Below are positions 33,426 through 41,842 of a stretch of DNA of 64,000 nt, piece by piece (position 1 is the stretch's first letter; each line of letters begins with the position of its first letter). The DNA comes from Pseudothioclava nitratireducens. Lineage in GTDB: Bacteria; Pseudomonadota; Alphaproteobacteria; Rhodobacterales; Rhodobacteraceae. The stretch is taken from positions 218,010 through 282,009 of the forward strand of contig NZ_JARGDK010000001.1 of assembly GCF_029210495.1 (NCBI RefSeq), read 5' to 3'. The position numbers and the translations under genes were made by a program. Below the pieces are notes generated by a model. That model was not told the DNA's origin. It worked only from the letters and a program-made list of their open reading frames with translations, and ran no database searches.

Positions 33426-34834
33426 AGGCCCAGCACCTCGGGGAGTGCGCCGAAGATAGCGCGGGCGGCCTGTCCGGCACCGCCTTTGGGGCGACCGGGG
33501 GCGGCAGCGGGTTGCCAGCCGTAAATGTCGAAATGCGCGAAGCGGGTGGCCTCGGTCACGAAGCGGTTGAGGAAGAGCGCGGCGGTGATGGAGCCCGCCA
33601 TCCCGCCCGAAGGCGCGTTGTCGAGATCGGCAATGCCGGGTTCGATCTTAGGTTCGTAGGGTGCCCAGAGCGGCAGTTGCCAGATCGGGTCGGCGTGGCG
33701 GCGCGCGGCATCGACAAGTGCCCCCGCGAGCGCCCCGTCATCGGTATAGAAGGGCGGCAGGTCAGGGCCGAGCGCAACCCGCGCCGCACCCGTGAGCGTC
33801 GCCATGCAGATCATTAGATCGGGTGCCTCTTCATCGCCCAGCGCCAGCGCATCGGCGAGCACCAGTCGCCCCTCGGCATCCGTATTGTTGACCTCGACGC
33901 TGAGGCCCTTGCGGCTTGGCAGGATGTCTTGCGGGCGGAAGGCATTGCCCGCGACCGCGTTTTCCACCGCCGGGATCAGGACGCGCAATTGCACCTTGAG
34001 GCCGAGCGCCATGATCATATGCGCCAGCCCCAGCACCGTGGCGGCGCCGCCCATATCCTTTTTCATCAGCCCCATCGAGGAGGCCGGTTTGATGTCGAGC
34101 CCGCCGGTGTCGAAGCACACGCCCTTGCCAACGAGGGTCAGGCGCGGGCCGCTATTGCCCCAGCGCAGATCCAAGAGACGAGGCGTGCGCGGGCTTGCGC
34201 GACCGACCGCGTGGATCAGCGGGAGATTGGCGGCGAGCAGGTCCTCGCCGGTCGTCACACTGAGGGCCGCGCCATGATGCGCGGCGAGCGCGCGGGTCGT
34301 GGCCTCCAGCTCATCGGGGCCCATGTCGTTGGCGGGCGTATTGATCAGATCGCGGGTCAGGGCCTCGGCCTCGGCCATGATTTCGAGGCGGTGCGCATCG
34401 ACCCCTTGGGGACAGGCCAGCCGGGCCTTGGGCGCGGGATTGGCGGCATAGCGCGCGTAGCGGTAGCCCTCGAGGAGCCAGCCCAGCGCGGTTTCCGCAG
34501 TCAGTTCGGGCGTGAGGTCGCCAGTCAGAGCCCACGCCCCTTCGGGCAGGGTCGCGGCGGCTGCCGCGAGTTGGAACCGCCCCCGGCGGCGCTGCGCAGC
34601 CGTGCCGGCACCAAGGAGCGCACCCGCAATGCCGCCCGCCGCGTCAGGAAGCACACAGGTCTGTCCGGGCTTGGCCGCAAAGCCCTGCGCGCGCGCCCAT
34701 GCCGCCTGCGCCGTCGGCAGCTCGGCCAGCGCCGCGTCAAGCCCCTCGGGCGAGACGACGCGCAGCGGCAATGCCTCGCCCCCGTTGGCAAAACGCATCG
34801 CGGGACGGTCGGTCGGGAAAATCGGGTCGGACAT
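33422..34834 (-). CDS. Leucyl aminopeptidase (M17 family)
   Basis: Cytoplasmic metalloaminopeptidase, 470 residues, with two metal ions. The C-terminal M17 catalytic domain shows GKGVCFDTGGLDIKPASSMGLMKKDMGG, the family motif NNTDAEGRL and the later metal-ligand regions. The N-terminal domain is variable. ATG 34834 follows AAAGG; the longer frame to 34891 is unsupported. Pairing with an NlpC/P60 endopeptidase suggests recycling of peptides from cell wall, an inference from coupling alone. Confidence 0.92.
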   Translation of the reverse strand: MSDPIFPTDRPAMRFANGGEALPLRVVSPEGLDAALAELPTAQAAWARAQGFAAKPGQTCVLPDAAGGIAGALLGAGTAAQRRRGRFQLAAAAATLPEGAWALTGDLTPELTAETALGWLLEGYRYARYAANPAPKARLACPQGVDAHRLEIMAEAEALTRDLINTPANDMGPDELEATTRALAAHHGAALSVTTGEDLLAANLPLIHAVGRASPRTPRLLDLRWGNSGPRLTLVGKGVCFDTGGLDIKPASSMGLMKKDMGGAATVLGLAHMIMALGLKVQLRVLIPAVENAVAGNAFRPQDILPSRKGLSVEVNNTDAEGRLVLADALALGDEEAPDLMICMATLTGAARVALGPDLPPFYTDDGALAGALVDAARRHADPIWQLPLWAPYEPKIEPGIADLDNAPSGGMAGSITAALFLNRFVTEATRFAHFDIYGWQPAAAPGRPKGGAGQAARAIFGALPEVLGL

Positions 34835-34912
34835 GGGCTGGCCTTTGCTGGACAATTGCGCCCAGCCTAGCGCCCCCTGCGGCGCCCGCAAGGGGCCGCG
34901 CGCCCCTGCCCG

Positions 34913-35293
34913 TCAGCCGCGCATATCGGCCATGTCCCAGACCGCCGTGAGACAGCGATCCCCCAGCCGGATCAACCGCGCGAGCACGGCCGCCTGCGCG
35001 ACCGTATCGCCACGCTCCGTGCAATCGAGCAGATCGGCTGCGACACGCGCCAGAAGCACCATGCCCACCTGCCGCGCCAGAGGATCAAGCGCCTGCACCG
35101 CCTTCGCCACATCGGCGGGACGCTGTTCGAGCACAGCCGCCTCCAGGGCGACGAGCTGGACCGCGAGATCCTCCATCGCGGCGGAGATCACCCGCTCCGC
35201 CCCGGCCTGCCCCAGTTCTGCATAGAGCACGATGATCCGGTCCGGATCGAGCCAGATCGCTTCTTCCTTGTGAAACTCGGTTACCTGATGCAC
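34913..35293 (-). CDS. Small helical protein, possible HPt-like fold without phospho-histidine
   Basis: 126-residue protein of unknown function, nearly all helical. The segment AVLEQRPADVAKAVQALDPLARQVGMVLLARVAADL resembles a histidine phosphotransfer (HPt) four-helix bundle, but glutamine and aspartate stand where HPt proteins have the phospho-histidine and the following lysine. Start GTG 35293 is preferred because GGAGGG lies seven bases upstream; an in-frame ATG at 35308 is embedded in that region. It lies upstream of M17 on the same strand, with 78 bases between. HPt relation is speculative. Confidence 0.65.
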   Translation of the reverse strand: MHQVTEFHKEEAIWLDPDRIIVLYAELGQAGAERVISAAMEDLAVQLVALEAAVLEQRPADVAKAVQALDPLARQVGMVLLARVAADLLDCTERGDTVAQAAVLARLIRLGDRCLTAVWDMADMRG

Positions 35294-35345
35294 CCCGCAT
35301 CCCTCCATTCACCGTGGAGGCGCACCCCGCACCTCCACTCACCCG
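35291..35345 (-). repeat. Duplicated translation-initiation region with SD-sequestering hairpin
   Basis: CACCCCGCATCCCTCCATTC (35291-35310) recurs imperfectly at 35323-35341 as CACCCCGCACCTCCACTC. Within it, CCTCCA (35302-35307) pairs with TGGAGG (35315-35320) around a seven-base loop. On the minus strand the 3' arm contains the ribosome site of the gene starting at 35293. The duplicate contains a second SD and GTG, out of frame with the gene. Confidence 0.55.
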
Positions 35346-35461
35346 AGGCCAGCATCGGGCAGAGGTCTCAAGAAAAGGTTTCCACCCGTCAGAAAACCCC
35401 TCGAAATTTCATCGTCTTCGACCTATCTAGTGAGCCAGAACATAAGAGATGAGGGACGACG

Positions 35462-36112
35462 ATGAAGGAGCATGTGCGGCCGCTGCCGAGCTACCTGATC
35501 CAGCGCTATCAGGGGTGGAACGCGACGACCTACACCGAGAACCGGGCGTGGTATCGCCGTCTCGCCGATGAGGGTCAACGCCCGCGCGCAATGGTGATTT
35601 CGTGCTGCGACTCGCGGGTGCATGTCACCAGCATTTTCGGCGCCGATCAGGGCGAGTTCTTTATCCACCGCAATATCGCCAACCTCGTGCCGCCTTTCGC
35701 GCCCGATGGCGATCACCACGGGACCTCGGCGGCGATCGAATATGCGGTGAAAAACCTGAAAGTCGCGCATCTGATCGTGCTCGGGCACTCGAATTGCGGG
35801 GGCGTCGCGGGGTGCTGTGCGATGTGTGAGGGCAACGCGCCCGACCTTCAGGACGACACCTCTTTCGTCGGCGCGTGGCTGAACCTGCTGCGTCCGGGCT
35901 ATGAGCGGATCGCGAACCTGCCCGAGGCCGAGCGCGTCGAGGCGCTTGAACATGAGGCGGTGATCATCAGCCTTGAGAACCTGATGACCTTCCCCTTCGT
36001 GCGCGAGGCGCTCGATGCCGACCGGATGACGCTGCATGGGCTGCGCATCGATATCGGCGAAGGCCAACTGACCCAATACGACCCCTCGACCGGCAAGTTC
36101 ATTCCGGTCTGA
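35462..36112 (+). CDS. Beta-class carbonic anhydrase
   Basis: Zinc enzyme interconverting CO2 and bicarbonate, 216 residues. The zinc ligand and dyad are in SC48-C-D50-S-R52, and the second site is GHSNCGGV (H and C). The sequence HRNIANLVPPF and AAIEYAVKNLKVAHLIVLGH fit the beta-CA fold. ATG 35462 follows GAGGGA. It appears monocistronic; bicarbonate supply for carboxylases is the probable role. Confidence 0.95.
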   Translation: MKEHVRPLPSYLIQRYQGWNATTYTENRAWYRRLADEGQRPRAMVISCCDSRVHVTSIFGADQGEFFIHRNIANLVPPFAPDGDHHGTSAAIEYAVKNLKVAHLIVLGHSNCGGVAGCCAMCEGNAPDLQDDTSFVGAWLNLLRPGYERIANLPEAERVEALEHEAVIISLENLMTFPFVREALDADRMTLHGLRIDIGEGQLTQYDPSTGKFIPV

Positions 36113-36122
36113 TCCGGCCACA

Positions 36123-36167
36123 GATCCTGTCCGCTTCACCGCCTGTTAACGGTGTTGCGGCAGGATC
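36123..36167 (+). promoter_or_regulatory. Extended hairpin covering the ribosome site of the RHH gene
   Basis: Three paired blocks form one long imperfect stem: GATCCTG (36123-36129) with CAGGATC (36161-36167), CCGC with GCGG, and CACCG with CGGTG, capped by CCTGTTAA. The 3' arm carries the AGGA before ATG 36173. It may be a translational switch or an operator for the encoded protein. Confidence 0.5.
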
Positions 36168-36172
36168 GGTGC

Positions 36173-36616
36173 ATGACCCAAAGCCGACTCGTCACATTGC
36201 GCCTTCCGCTCGATCTGATTGCCCGGATCGAAGCGCGCGCGCATGAGATGGAACTTGCCCCCGGAGAGGTCATTCGCGGCGCGCTGGAGGCGGCCTTGAC
36301 GGGTGTTTCCTTGCCAGAACCCTCACGCGAGGCGCGCGAGAGGGCGGCGCTTCGGGCCAGCATCGCGCGGGCCGAGGGGTGGCTCTCGCTGCAATCCGAC
36401 CTGCGCCGTCAGGGCTTTGTGCTACGGCTGCATGAGGGCACGCAACTCGCCGTTCATAGCTGGCCCGAGGATCGGTTCCTGCTGTGGCTCGACACGCTGG
36501 GGCACGATATTGGCACGCTTTCGCTGGCCTTCCGGGCACCGTTTCCGGGCGCACCGCCCTTCCCCAGCCTGCGGCCCGCGTTCAAATCGGGCCGCGGCGT
36601 GTCGGGGGCCGCTTAG
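36173..36616 (+). CDS. Ribbon-helix-helix (CopG-like) domain protein
   Basis: 147-residue protein with an N-terminal ribbon-helix-helix pattern: a strand SRLVTLRLPLDLIARIEARAHEME, then helix PGEVIRGALEAAL. The remainder (about 45-147) is a domain I do not recognise. Such proteins are often DNA-binding autoregulators or antitoxins, but no toxin partner gene is adjacent. ATG 36173 is preferred over 36152; homology and the hairpin place it there. Its TAG overlaps the TAA of the convergent MuiA-like gene. Confidence 0.72.
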   Translation: MTQSRLVTLRLPLDLIARIEARAHEMELAPGEVIRGALEAALTGVSLPEPSREARERAALRASIARAEGWLSLQSDLRRQGFVLRLHEGTQLAVHSWPEDRFLLWLDTLGHDIGTLSLAFRAPFPGAPPFPSLRPAFKSGRGVSGAA

Positions 36617-38223
36617 CGCAGGATGTAATCCATCGGCCAGGTGATCTCGGAGTCGGTCCGAAGCGTCTTGGTCTCGCCAGCCGGCAAATCGAATTCCCAC
36701 GCGATCACACCGCGCTTGTCGTCGAGGTCCCGCACGCTCGCCGGCGGCACGATGGAGGTTTCGATCTCGAGGTCTTCCTGCTCGGAATAGGGCAGCCGGT
36801 CAAGGATACGCACCGGCCAGTCGCGCCCGGTCAGGTTCTCGACGGTGATCTCGACCACCTCCTTGCGCGCATTCGATTTGGAGATCACGCCGCGGTCGCC
36901 CGCCATGGTCTCGGGTTCGAGCCGTTTGAGCGTCAGCCCGTCGATCGCGCCGAAACCTTGCCGGAATTCGCCGCCCGCCGGGATCAGCACCAGATCGGCA
37001 CCGCCGACCAGCATCCCGTCGGTGAAGGCCATCACCGGGCCGGGCAAGATCGGTTCGTCAGAGGTGTTGGTGGCCTCGGCGACGAGGAAGGCCGTCATGT
37101 CCATCAGCGGCACGCCCTCGGCCATGACCTCGGCGTCGAATTCCATCTGGTCGAGGCGCAGGCGCAGATCCTCGACCCCGTCGCGCATATCGACCGGGGC
37201 GCCGTAGGTATAGGTCACCGTCAGCCCGGCCATCTCCATCTGCATGGCGTCGCTGCCCGCCACTGCCGGTTCGGCCATCGGGGCGTATTCCGCTTCTTCC
37301 ATCGCCGAGCGCGAGAGCGTCTTGGGCACGGGCATCGGGCGATCCTTGTCGATCCAAAGACGGCGCGGCCAGATGTCCGAGGGTGCGGCCTGTTCGGCGG
37401 GGCGCGCCGTCGAAAGCGTCAGATCGACCCCGGTCCAGTCTTCGCCCGTCGCTTGGCGCACCGAGACAAAGCGCTCCAGCCGTAGCTTGGCCGCGTCACG
37501 GTCGAGCGTGAGGTCATAGTTCGGGCTCCAGCCCGCGCGCTCGACGAAGGTGGTGATCGTAAGCGTGCCCGTGCCCTCGACAGTGGCCATCAGCACGTCA
37601 TGCGCCTTGGCCGGGTTTTGCAGCGCGTCGAGCGCCTTGCGGGCGGCGTCCAGCGCCTCGCGCTCGGGCTTGAGGGCACGGTCGGCGGCGTCGGCCTCGG
37701 CCTCGGCGGCAAGGGCGGCTTGGCTCGCGCTCAGGATCTCATCGCCGACCATCGCGGCCAAGTCGCGTGCGCCCGCAGGATCGGTCCCTTCGGTCGAAAG
37801 CCCCTTGAGGAAGGCGATCTTGTCGCGCGCCGCAGAGGCCCGCAGCCGGATCGCCGCCACGCCGCGCTCTTTCTCGGCCAGAGCGATTTCCAGCGTCTCG
37901 ACCTGTGCGCGGGCCGTCTCGATCTCGGGCGAGGTGATTTCGCCGGTGGCGGGCTGGCGGGCATCGACCAGACGCAGGGCGCCCAGATTGACCCCCTCGC
38001 CCGCGACACGCAGCGTGCCAATATAGGTGTTGTCCGGCAGGTCCGGCACGATCAACTCGTGCACACCGGCAGGCGCATCGACCTCGACCACGCGGGTGAC
38101 CTGCGCGCCGAACGGATAGAGCGTGACCGCCGTGACCGTGGAGCGGGCCTCGATGGTGTCGGCGAGGGCCGCAATCGGCGCGGTGCCGATCAGCAGACCG
38201 GCTAGGATGGGCAAATGACGCAT
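36613..38223 (-). CDS. Mucoidy inhibitor MuiA-like protein (DUF4139)
   Basis: 536-residue exported protein of unknown biochemical role; family members contain a DUF4140 N-terminus and a DUF4139 C-terminal domain. A signal peptide occupies 1-22 (GLLIGTAPIAALAD). The N-terminal beta domain (AVTLYPFGAQVTRVVEVDAP) is followed by a long coiled-coil of about 80 residues rich in A, E and R (100-200) and then beta-strand regions. ATG 38223 has GGAGG five bases upstream. Its stop overlaps that of the RHH gene. Confidence 0.85.
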   Translation of the reverse strand: MRHLPILAGLLIGTAPIAALADTIEARSTVTAVTLYPFGAQVTRVVEVDAPAGVHELIVPDLPDNTYIGTLRVAGEGVNLGALRLVDARQPATGEITSPEIETARAQVETLEIALAEKERGVAAIRLRASAARDKIAFLKGLSTEGTDPAGARDLAAMVGDEILSASQAALAAEAEADAADRALKPEREALDAARKALDALQNPAKAHDVLMATVEGTGTLTITTFVERAGWSPNYDLTLDRDAAKLRLERFVSVRQATGEDWTGVDLTLSTARPAEQAAPSDIWPRRLWIDKDRPMPVPKTLSRSAMEEAEYAPMAEPAVAGSDAMQMEMAGLTVTYTYGAPVDMRDGVEDLRLRLDQMEFDAEVMAEGVPLMDMTAFLVAEATNTSDEPILPGPVMAFTDGMLVGGADLVLIPAGGEFRQGFGAIDGLTLKRLEPETMAGDRGVISKSNARKEVVEITVENLTGRDWPVRILDRLPYSEQEDLEIETSIVPPASVRDLDDKRGVIAWEFDLPAGETKTLRTDSEITWPMDYILR

Positions 38224-38323
38224 GGGGACCTCCGGAACAAGAACTGCCCGGAGCCTGTCCCTGCCCCAGTTGAAAAGCAAGGGGCGGCGGGTCACGCCCC
38301 TCTCACGTTTCGGTCAAAGCAAA

Positions 38324-38349
38324 ACGCCCGGTCACGAAGGACCGGGCGT
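38324..38349 (-). terminator. Rho-independent terminator of asd
   Basis: ACGCCCGGTC (38324-38333) pairs perfectly with GACCGGGCGT (38340-38349) with a six-base loop, followed on the minus strand by TTTGCTTTG. It lies directly after the asd stop. Confidence 0.88.
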
Positions 38350-38373
38350 CTGTGATCTTGGTATCAGGCGCGA

Positions 38374-39396
38374 TCAGCCTTTTTTCAGGCAGCGCTTGCC
38401 GAGCGTTTCCGCAATCTGCACGGCGTTGAGTGCCGCGCCCTTGCGCAGGTTGTCCGACACGCACCACAGGTTGATCCCGTTGTCGATGGTCGAGTCCTGA
38501 CGGATGCGCGAGATGTAGGTCGCGTAATCGCCCACACATTCGATCGGGGTGATGTAGCCACCGGCTTCGCGCTTGTCGACGACCATGACGCCCGGCGCTT
38601 CGCGCAGGATGTCGCGGGCCTCGGCCTCGTCGAGATGATCCTCGAATTCGATGTTGATCGCTTCCGAGTGACCGACGAAAACCGGCACACGCACGCAGGT
38701 CGCGGTGACCTTGATCGCCGGGTCCACGATCTTCTTGGTCTCGGCGACCATCTTCCATTCTTCCTTGGTCGAGCCGTCTTCGAGGAAGACGTCGATATGC
38801 GGGATCACGTTGAAGGCGATCTGCTTCGGGTAGACCTTGGGTTCGACTTCCTGACCGGGGACATAGAGGCCCTTGGTCTGGTTCCACAGCTCGTCGATGG
38901 CCTCTTTGCCCGTGCCGGAAACCGACTGGTAGGTCGAGACGACGACGCGCTTGATGCGCGCGCGATCATGCAGCGGCTTGAGCGCCACAACCATCTGCGC
39001 GGTCGAGCAGTTCGGGTTCGCGATGATGAATTTGTTGGTGTAGCGGTCGACGGCTTCGGGGTTCACTTCCGGCACGACCAGCGGAATATCCGGGTCGTAG
39101 CGGTAGAGCGACGAGTTGTCGATCACGACGCATTTTTGCGACGCGGCGATGGGCGCGTATTTCTTGGTCGCGTCCGAGCCGATCGCAAAGAAGGCGATGT
39201 CGTAGCCCGAGAAGTCGAAGCCTTCGATGTCCTTGCAAGTCAGGGTCTTGTCGCCATAGCTGACCTCGGTGCCAAGGCTCCGGCGCGAAGCCAGAGCGAC
39301 AACCTCATCCGCAGGAAACTGGCGCTCGGCCAGAATGTTCAGCATTTCGCGACCCACATTGCCCGTGGCGCCGGCGACGACGACTTTATAGCCCAT
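38374..39396 (-). CDS. asd: Aspartate-semialdehyde dehydrogenase
   Basis: NADPH enzyme making aspartate semialdehyde from aspartyl phosphate, the branch point to lysine, methionine, threonine and diaminopimelate. The 340-residue protein starts MGYKVVVAGATGNVGREMLNIL, with the NADP loop, catalytic cysteine in NPNCSTAQMV, and VSGTGKEAIDEL near the substrate site. ATG 39396 is preceded by AGGAGG at ideal distance, ruling out the longer frame to 39414. A strong terminator follows it. Confidence 0.96.
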   Translation of the reverse strand: MGYKVVVAGATGNVGREMLNILAERQFPADEVVALASRRSLGTEVSYGDKTLTCKDIEGFDFSGYDIAFFAIGSDATKKYAPIAASQKCVVIDNSSLYRYDPDIPLVVPEVNPEAVDRYTNKFIIANPNCSTAQMVVALKPLHDRARIKRVVVSTYQSVSGTGKEAIDELWNQTKGLYVPGQEVEPKVYPKQIAFNVIPHIDVFLEDGSTKEEWKMVAETKKIVDPAIKVTATCVRVPVFVGHSEAINIEFEDHLDEAEARDILREAPGVMVVDKREAGGYITPIECVGDYATYISRIRQDSTIDNGINLWCVSDNLRKGAALNAVQIAETLGKRCLKKG

Positions 39397-39471
39397 CAGG
39401 ACCTCCTTGCTCAAAAGAACGAGGGGCGCTTTACCGTGAAGCGGCCAGATTTGAAAGGGATTCTTTGCAAA

Positions 39472-40086
39472 TCACGCGCGAATGATGCGGCTATCGCGGT
39501 TTTGCAACGCCTCGACGAAACCGGCTTCGGCGGCGAAATCATGGGGCACCTTTTCCGCCGTGCGCGAGCCCGAAAGCGAGAGCGAGGCGAAGAAGTCGAA
39601 GCCGTAGAGCGTGAGGCAGGACAGCTCGGAGCGCGCGAGCAGGTCGATCAGCATGATGCCGGTCGTGGGCTGCGCGCCGAGCGTGGCCTTGAGGCGGTCA
39701 TACTCCGCGCGCGGGTGCAGGTAGAAGCCGGGGCTGGTCGCCGTGCGCCAGTCGAGGCGCTTGCGCTTGTGGCTCATCCATAGGATGCGGCCCGGGTTGA
39801 GGCGAGCGCGGTCGGCTTCGGGGAGCGAGGTCGCCAGCGCCAGCCAGTCGGTGCGCGTGCCGTGGCTGCGCGCGTCTGGCATCGGTGCACGGTTGATCCG
39901 GATCACCACGTCCTGCGCGTCGATGGCGGGGCCGTGGGCGGTCTCGGCCAGCGCGCGGGCATTTCCGACCAGTGCCACGCGCTTGCCGCGCAAATCCGCG
40001 AGCAGCGTGTCCTGCGGGATCGAGAGCGCCGCAAGGGGCGCCTCTTGCCGGAGTATGCGCGCGATATGAAAGCCAAGCCGGGTCAT
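39472..40086 (-). CDS. GT29 sialyltransferase-like glycosyltransferase
   Basis: 204-residue protein whose motifs match the GT29 fold. Sialylmotif L-like: RVALVGNARALAETAHG then IDAQDVVIRINRAP (36-68). Sialylmotif S-like: QPTTGIMLIDLLARSELSCL then TLYGFDFF (139-166). The catalytic-type H182 followed by E187 (HDFAAE) fits the HxxxxE motif VS. It has no signal or membrane segment and is much shorter than animal enzymes. Donor and acceptor cannot be deduced. It sits between asd and an MFS gene on the same strand, 9 bases after the MFS stop. Confidence 0.72.
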   Translation of the reverse strand: MTRLGFHIARILRQEAPLAALSIPQDTLLADLRGKRVALVGNARALAETAHGPAIDAQDVVIRINRAPMPDARSHGTRTDWLALATSLPEADRARLNPGRILWMSHKRKRLDWRTATSPGFYLHPRAEYDRLKATLGAQPTTGIMLIDLLARSELSCLTLYGFDFFASLSLSGSRTAEKVPHDFAAEAGFVEALQNRDSRIIRA

Positions 40087-40095
40087 GCGGGCCTT

Positions 40096-41289
40096 TTAGC
40101 GCGTCGCATCGGCGCTGTCGCGGGTGAAGACGTAGAAACAGAGGCCCACAACCACCGGCACGAGGAAGAAGAGGAACAGAAGACCATAGGCCTCGGCGGG
40201 CGCGTGGGTGGCGGAGGCCGCCTCGAAAACCGGGCGCGAGGCGAATTGCGCGAGCGCCACGCCGAGGATCGAGAACATGTTGAGGAAGGTCACGCCCCGC
40301 CCGATCAGATGCGGCGGGAAGAAGCCGCGCCCATGCGCCATGATCACCGGAAAGGACGCCCCGAACAGCCCGATCGCCGCGAGGATCACCGTCACGATGA
40401 GCAGCGATGCGCCCGGCATCAGCCACAGCGCCGCGAGCGAAAGCGCAAGGGCGGTATTGCCCCAGAGCACGACGCGGCGATGGCTGCCCAAAAGCCGGTC
40501 GGCGGGGCCGTAGAGGAAGTTGCCGATGACCATTGCGACCCCCATGACCAGCGTCACCTTGCCGATCAACCCGGCATCTGCGCCGTGCACATCGGTCAGG
40601 AACGGACCGGCCCAGAGGCCCCGGATACCGGCGGCGGCGGTGTAATTCGCCATGGTCAGCGGCAGCAGCAGCCAGAGGCCGGGCAGGCGCAGGATGTCGA
40701 GCACCGAGCCTTTGCTCTGGCCCTCGGCACGCTCGACCGGGGCGGGGTCGCGCACGAAGAGCAGGATGCCCGCCGCCACGACCAGCGTGATCGCGGTGAG
40801 TGCCCAGAGCGTGTTACGCCAGCCGAAACTCTCGACCGCCGCGCCGAGCGGGGCCGCGCCCAAGAGGTTGCCAAGGCTGCCCACCCCGATGATTGCGGCG
40901 GCCAGCGTGCCGAACAGCGCGGGCGAGAAGCTGCGCGCGAAGTAGAAATAAGAGGCCATCAGGACCGGCGCGCAGCCAACCCCGATCAGCGCCATGGCGA
41001 TATGGATGCTCATCGGTCCGGTCGCCATCGCAAACACCGCAGCCCCGCCGCCCCCGCCCAGCGCCAGCAGCACGCCTGCCGTGCGGCGCGGCCCGATCCG
41101 GTCGAGTGCCTCGCCCACAGGGATCTGCATCACGGCGAAGGCCACATACCAAAGCCCCAGCGACAGCGCGAGATCGCCCGCATCCGCGCCAAGCTCGGCC
41201 TTGAGCGTCGGTGTGAGCACCGCAAGACATGCCCGGTAGAACTGGCTGAGCACATAGCCCAGCGTGAAAAACGCGATGGTCGCCTGCAT
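40096..41289 (-). CDS. MFS transporter
   Basis: 397-residue major facilitator with about twelve transmembrane helices. The N-terminal half has GEALDRIGPRRTAGVLL, the loop-2 motif-A-like sequence, and the central loop is short (PAPVERAEGQSK). The start ATG 41289 follows GGAGG by five bases; the longer frame to 41574 covers the divergent promoter region and is rejected. It is divergently transcribed from a ModE-type HTH gene, which may regulate it. Substrate unknown. Confidence 0.87.
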   Translation of the reverse strand: MQATIAFFTLGYVLSQFYRACLAVLTPTLKAELGADAGDLALSLGLWYVAFAVMQIPVGEALDRIGPRRTAGVLLALGGGGGAAVFAMATGPMSIHIAMALIGVGCAPVLMASYFYFARSFSPALFGTLAAAIIGVGSLGNLLGAAPLGAAVESFGWRNTLWALTAITLVVAAGILLFVRDPAPVERAEGQSKGSVLDILRLPGLWLLLPLTMANYTAAAGIRGLWAGPFLTDVHGADAGLIGKVTLVMGVAMVIGNFLYGPADRLLGSHRRVVLWGNTALALSLAALWLMPGASLLIVTVILAAIGLFGASFPVIMAHGRGFFPPHLIGRGVTFLNMFSILGVALAQFASRPVFEAASATHAPAEAYGLLFLFFLVPVVVGLCFYVFTRDSADATR

Positions 41290-41424
41290 GGGGTCCTCCT
41301 GCGGCGGGGCTTTGGCCCGGCCGGTCGCGCCAAGCTGCCCGAGAGGCGAACGGGGTGCAAGGGGGGATGCTTGCAAAGCCGCGCCCGCGCGGACAGGATG
41401 GCGCCACGGTTTCGGGAGGCGGTG

Positions 41425-41772
41425 ATGGACCTGACACGGCTGATGCTGCGGCTCTATTTCGGCGAGATGATGATCGGGCCGGGCAAGGCGCAACTGCTGG
41501 AAGGGATCGCGCGGGAAGGCTCGATCTCTGCGGCGGGGCGCGCCATGGGCATGAGCTACAAGCGCGCCTGGCAACTGGTCGAGACTATGAATGCGGGGTT
41601 TGTGGCACCGGTGGTCGAGAGCACGCGGGGCGGTGCGCAGGGCGGCGGCGCGGATCTGACCGAGACCGGGCAGGCGGTGCTGGCCGCCTACCGGGCGCTT
41701 GAGGCGCGGGTCACCGAGGCCGGGTCCGCGGAAATCGCGGCGCTGGCGGCGCTTGTCGTCAAGGACGCCTAG
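41425..41772 (+). CDS. ModE-type winged-helix regulator lacking the molybdate-binding domain
   Basis: 115-residue protein that resembles only the N-terminal DNA-binding domain of ModE: GPGKAQLLEGIAREGSISAAGRAMGMSYKRAWQLVETMN. It ends at about residue 115 without the TOBE/MOP domain that binds molybdate in full ModE. The start ATG 41425 has GGGAGG five bases upstream. It is divergent from an MFS gene and no modABC genes are adjacent. It might sense nothing itself or act with a partner. Confidence 0.78.
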   Translation: MDLTRLMLRLYFGEMMIGPGKAQLLEGIAREGSISAAGRAMGMSYKRAWQLVETMNAGFVAPVVESTRGGAQGGGADLTETGQAVLAAYRALEARVTEAGSAEIAALAALVVKDA

Positions 41773-41842
41773 CCCCGATTTGGTCGCAGGCCCTTTCGGC
41801 GCTATACTTCCCCGGCAGTTTCACCAGCAAGGAGGAAGGCCA

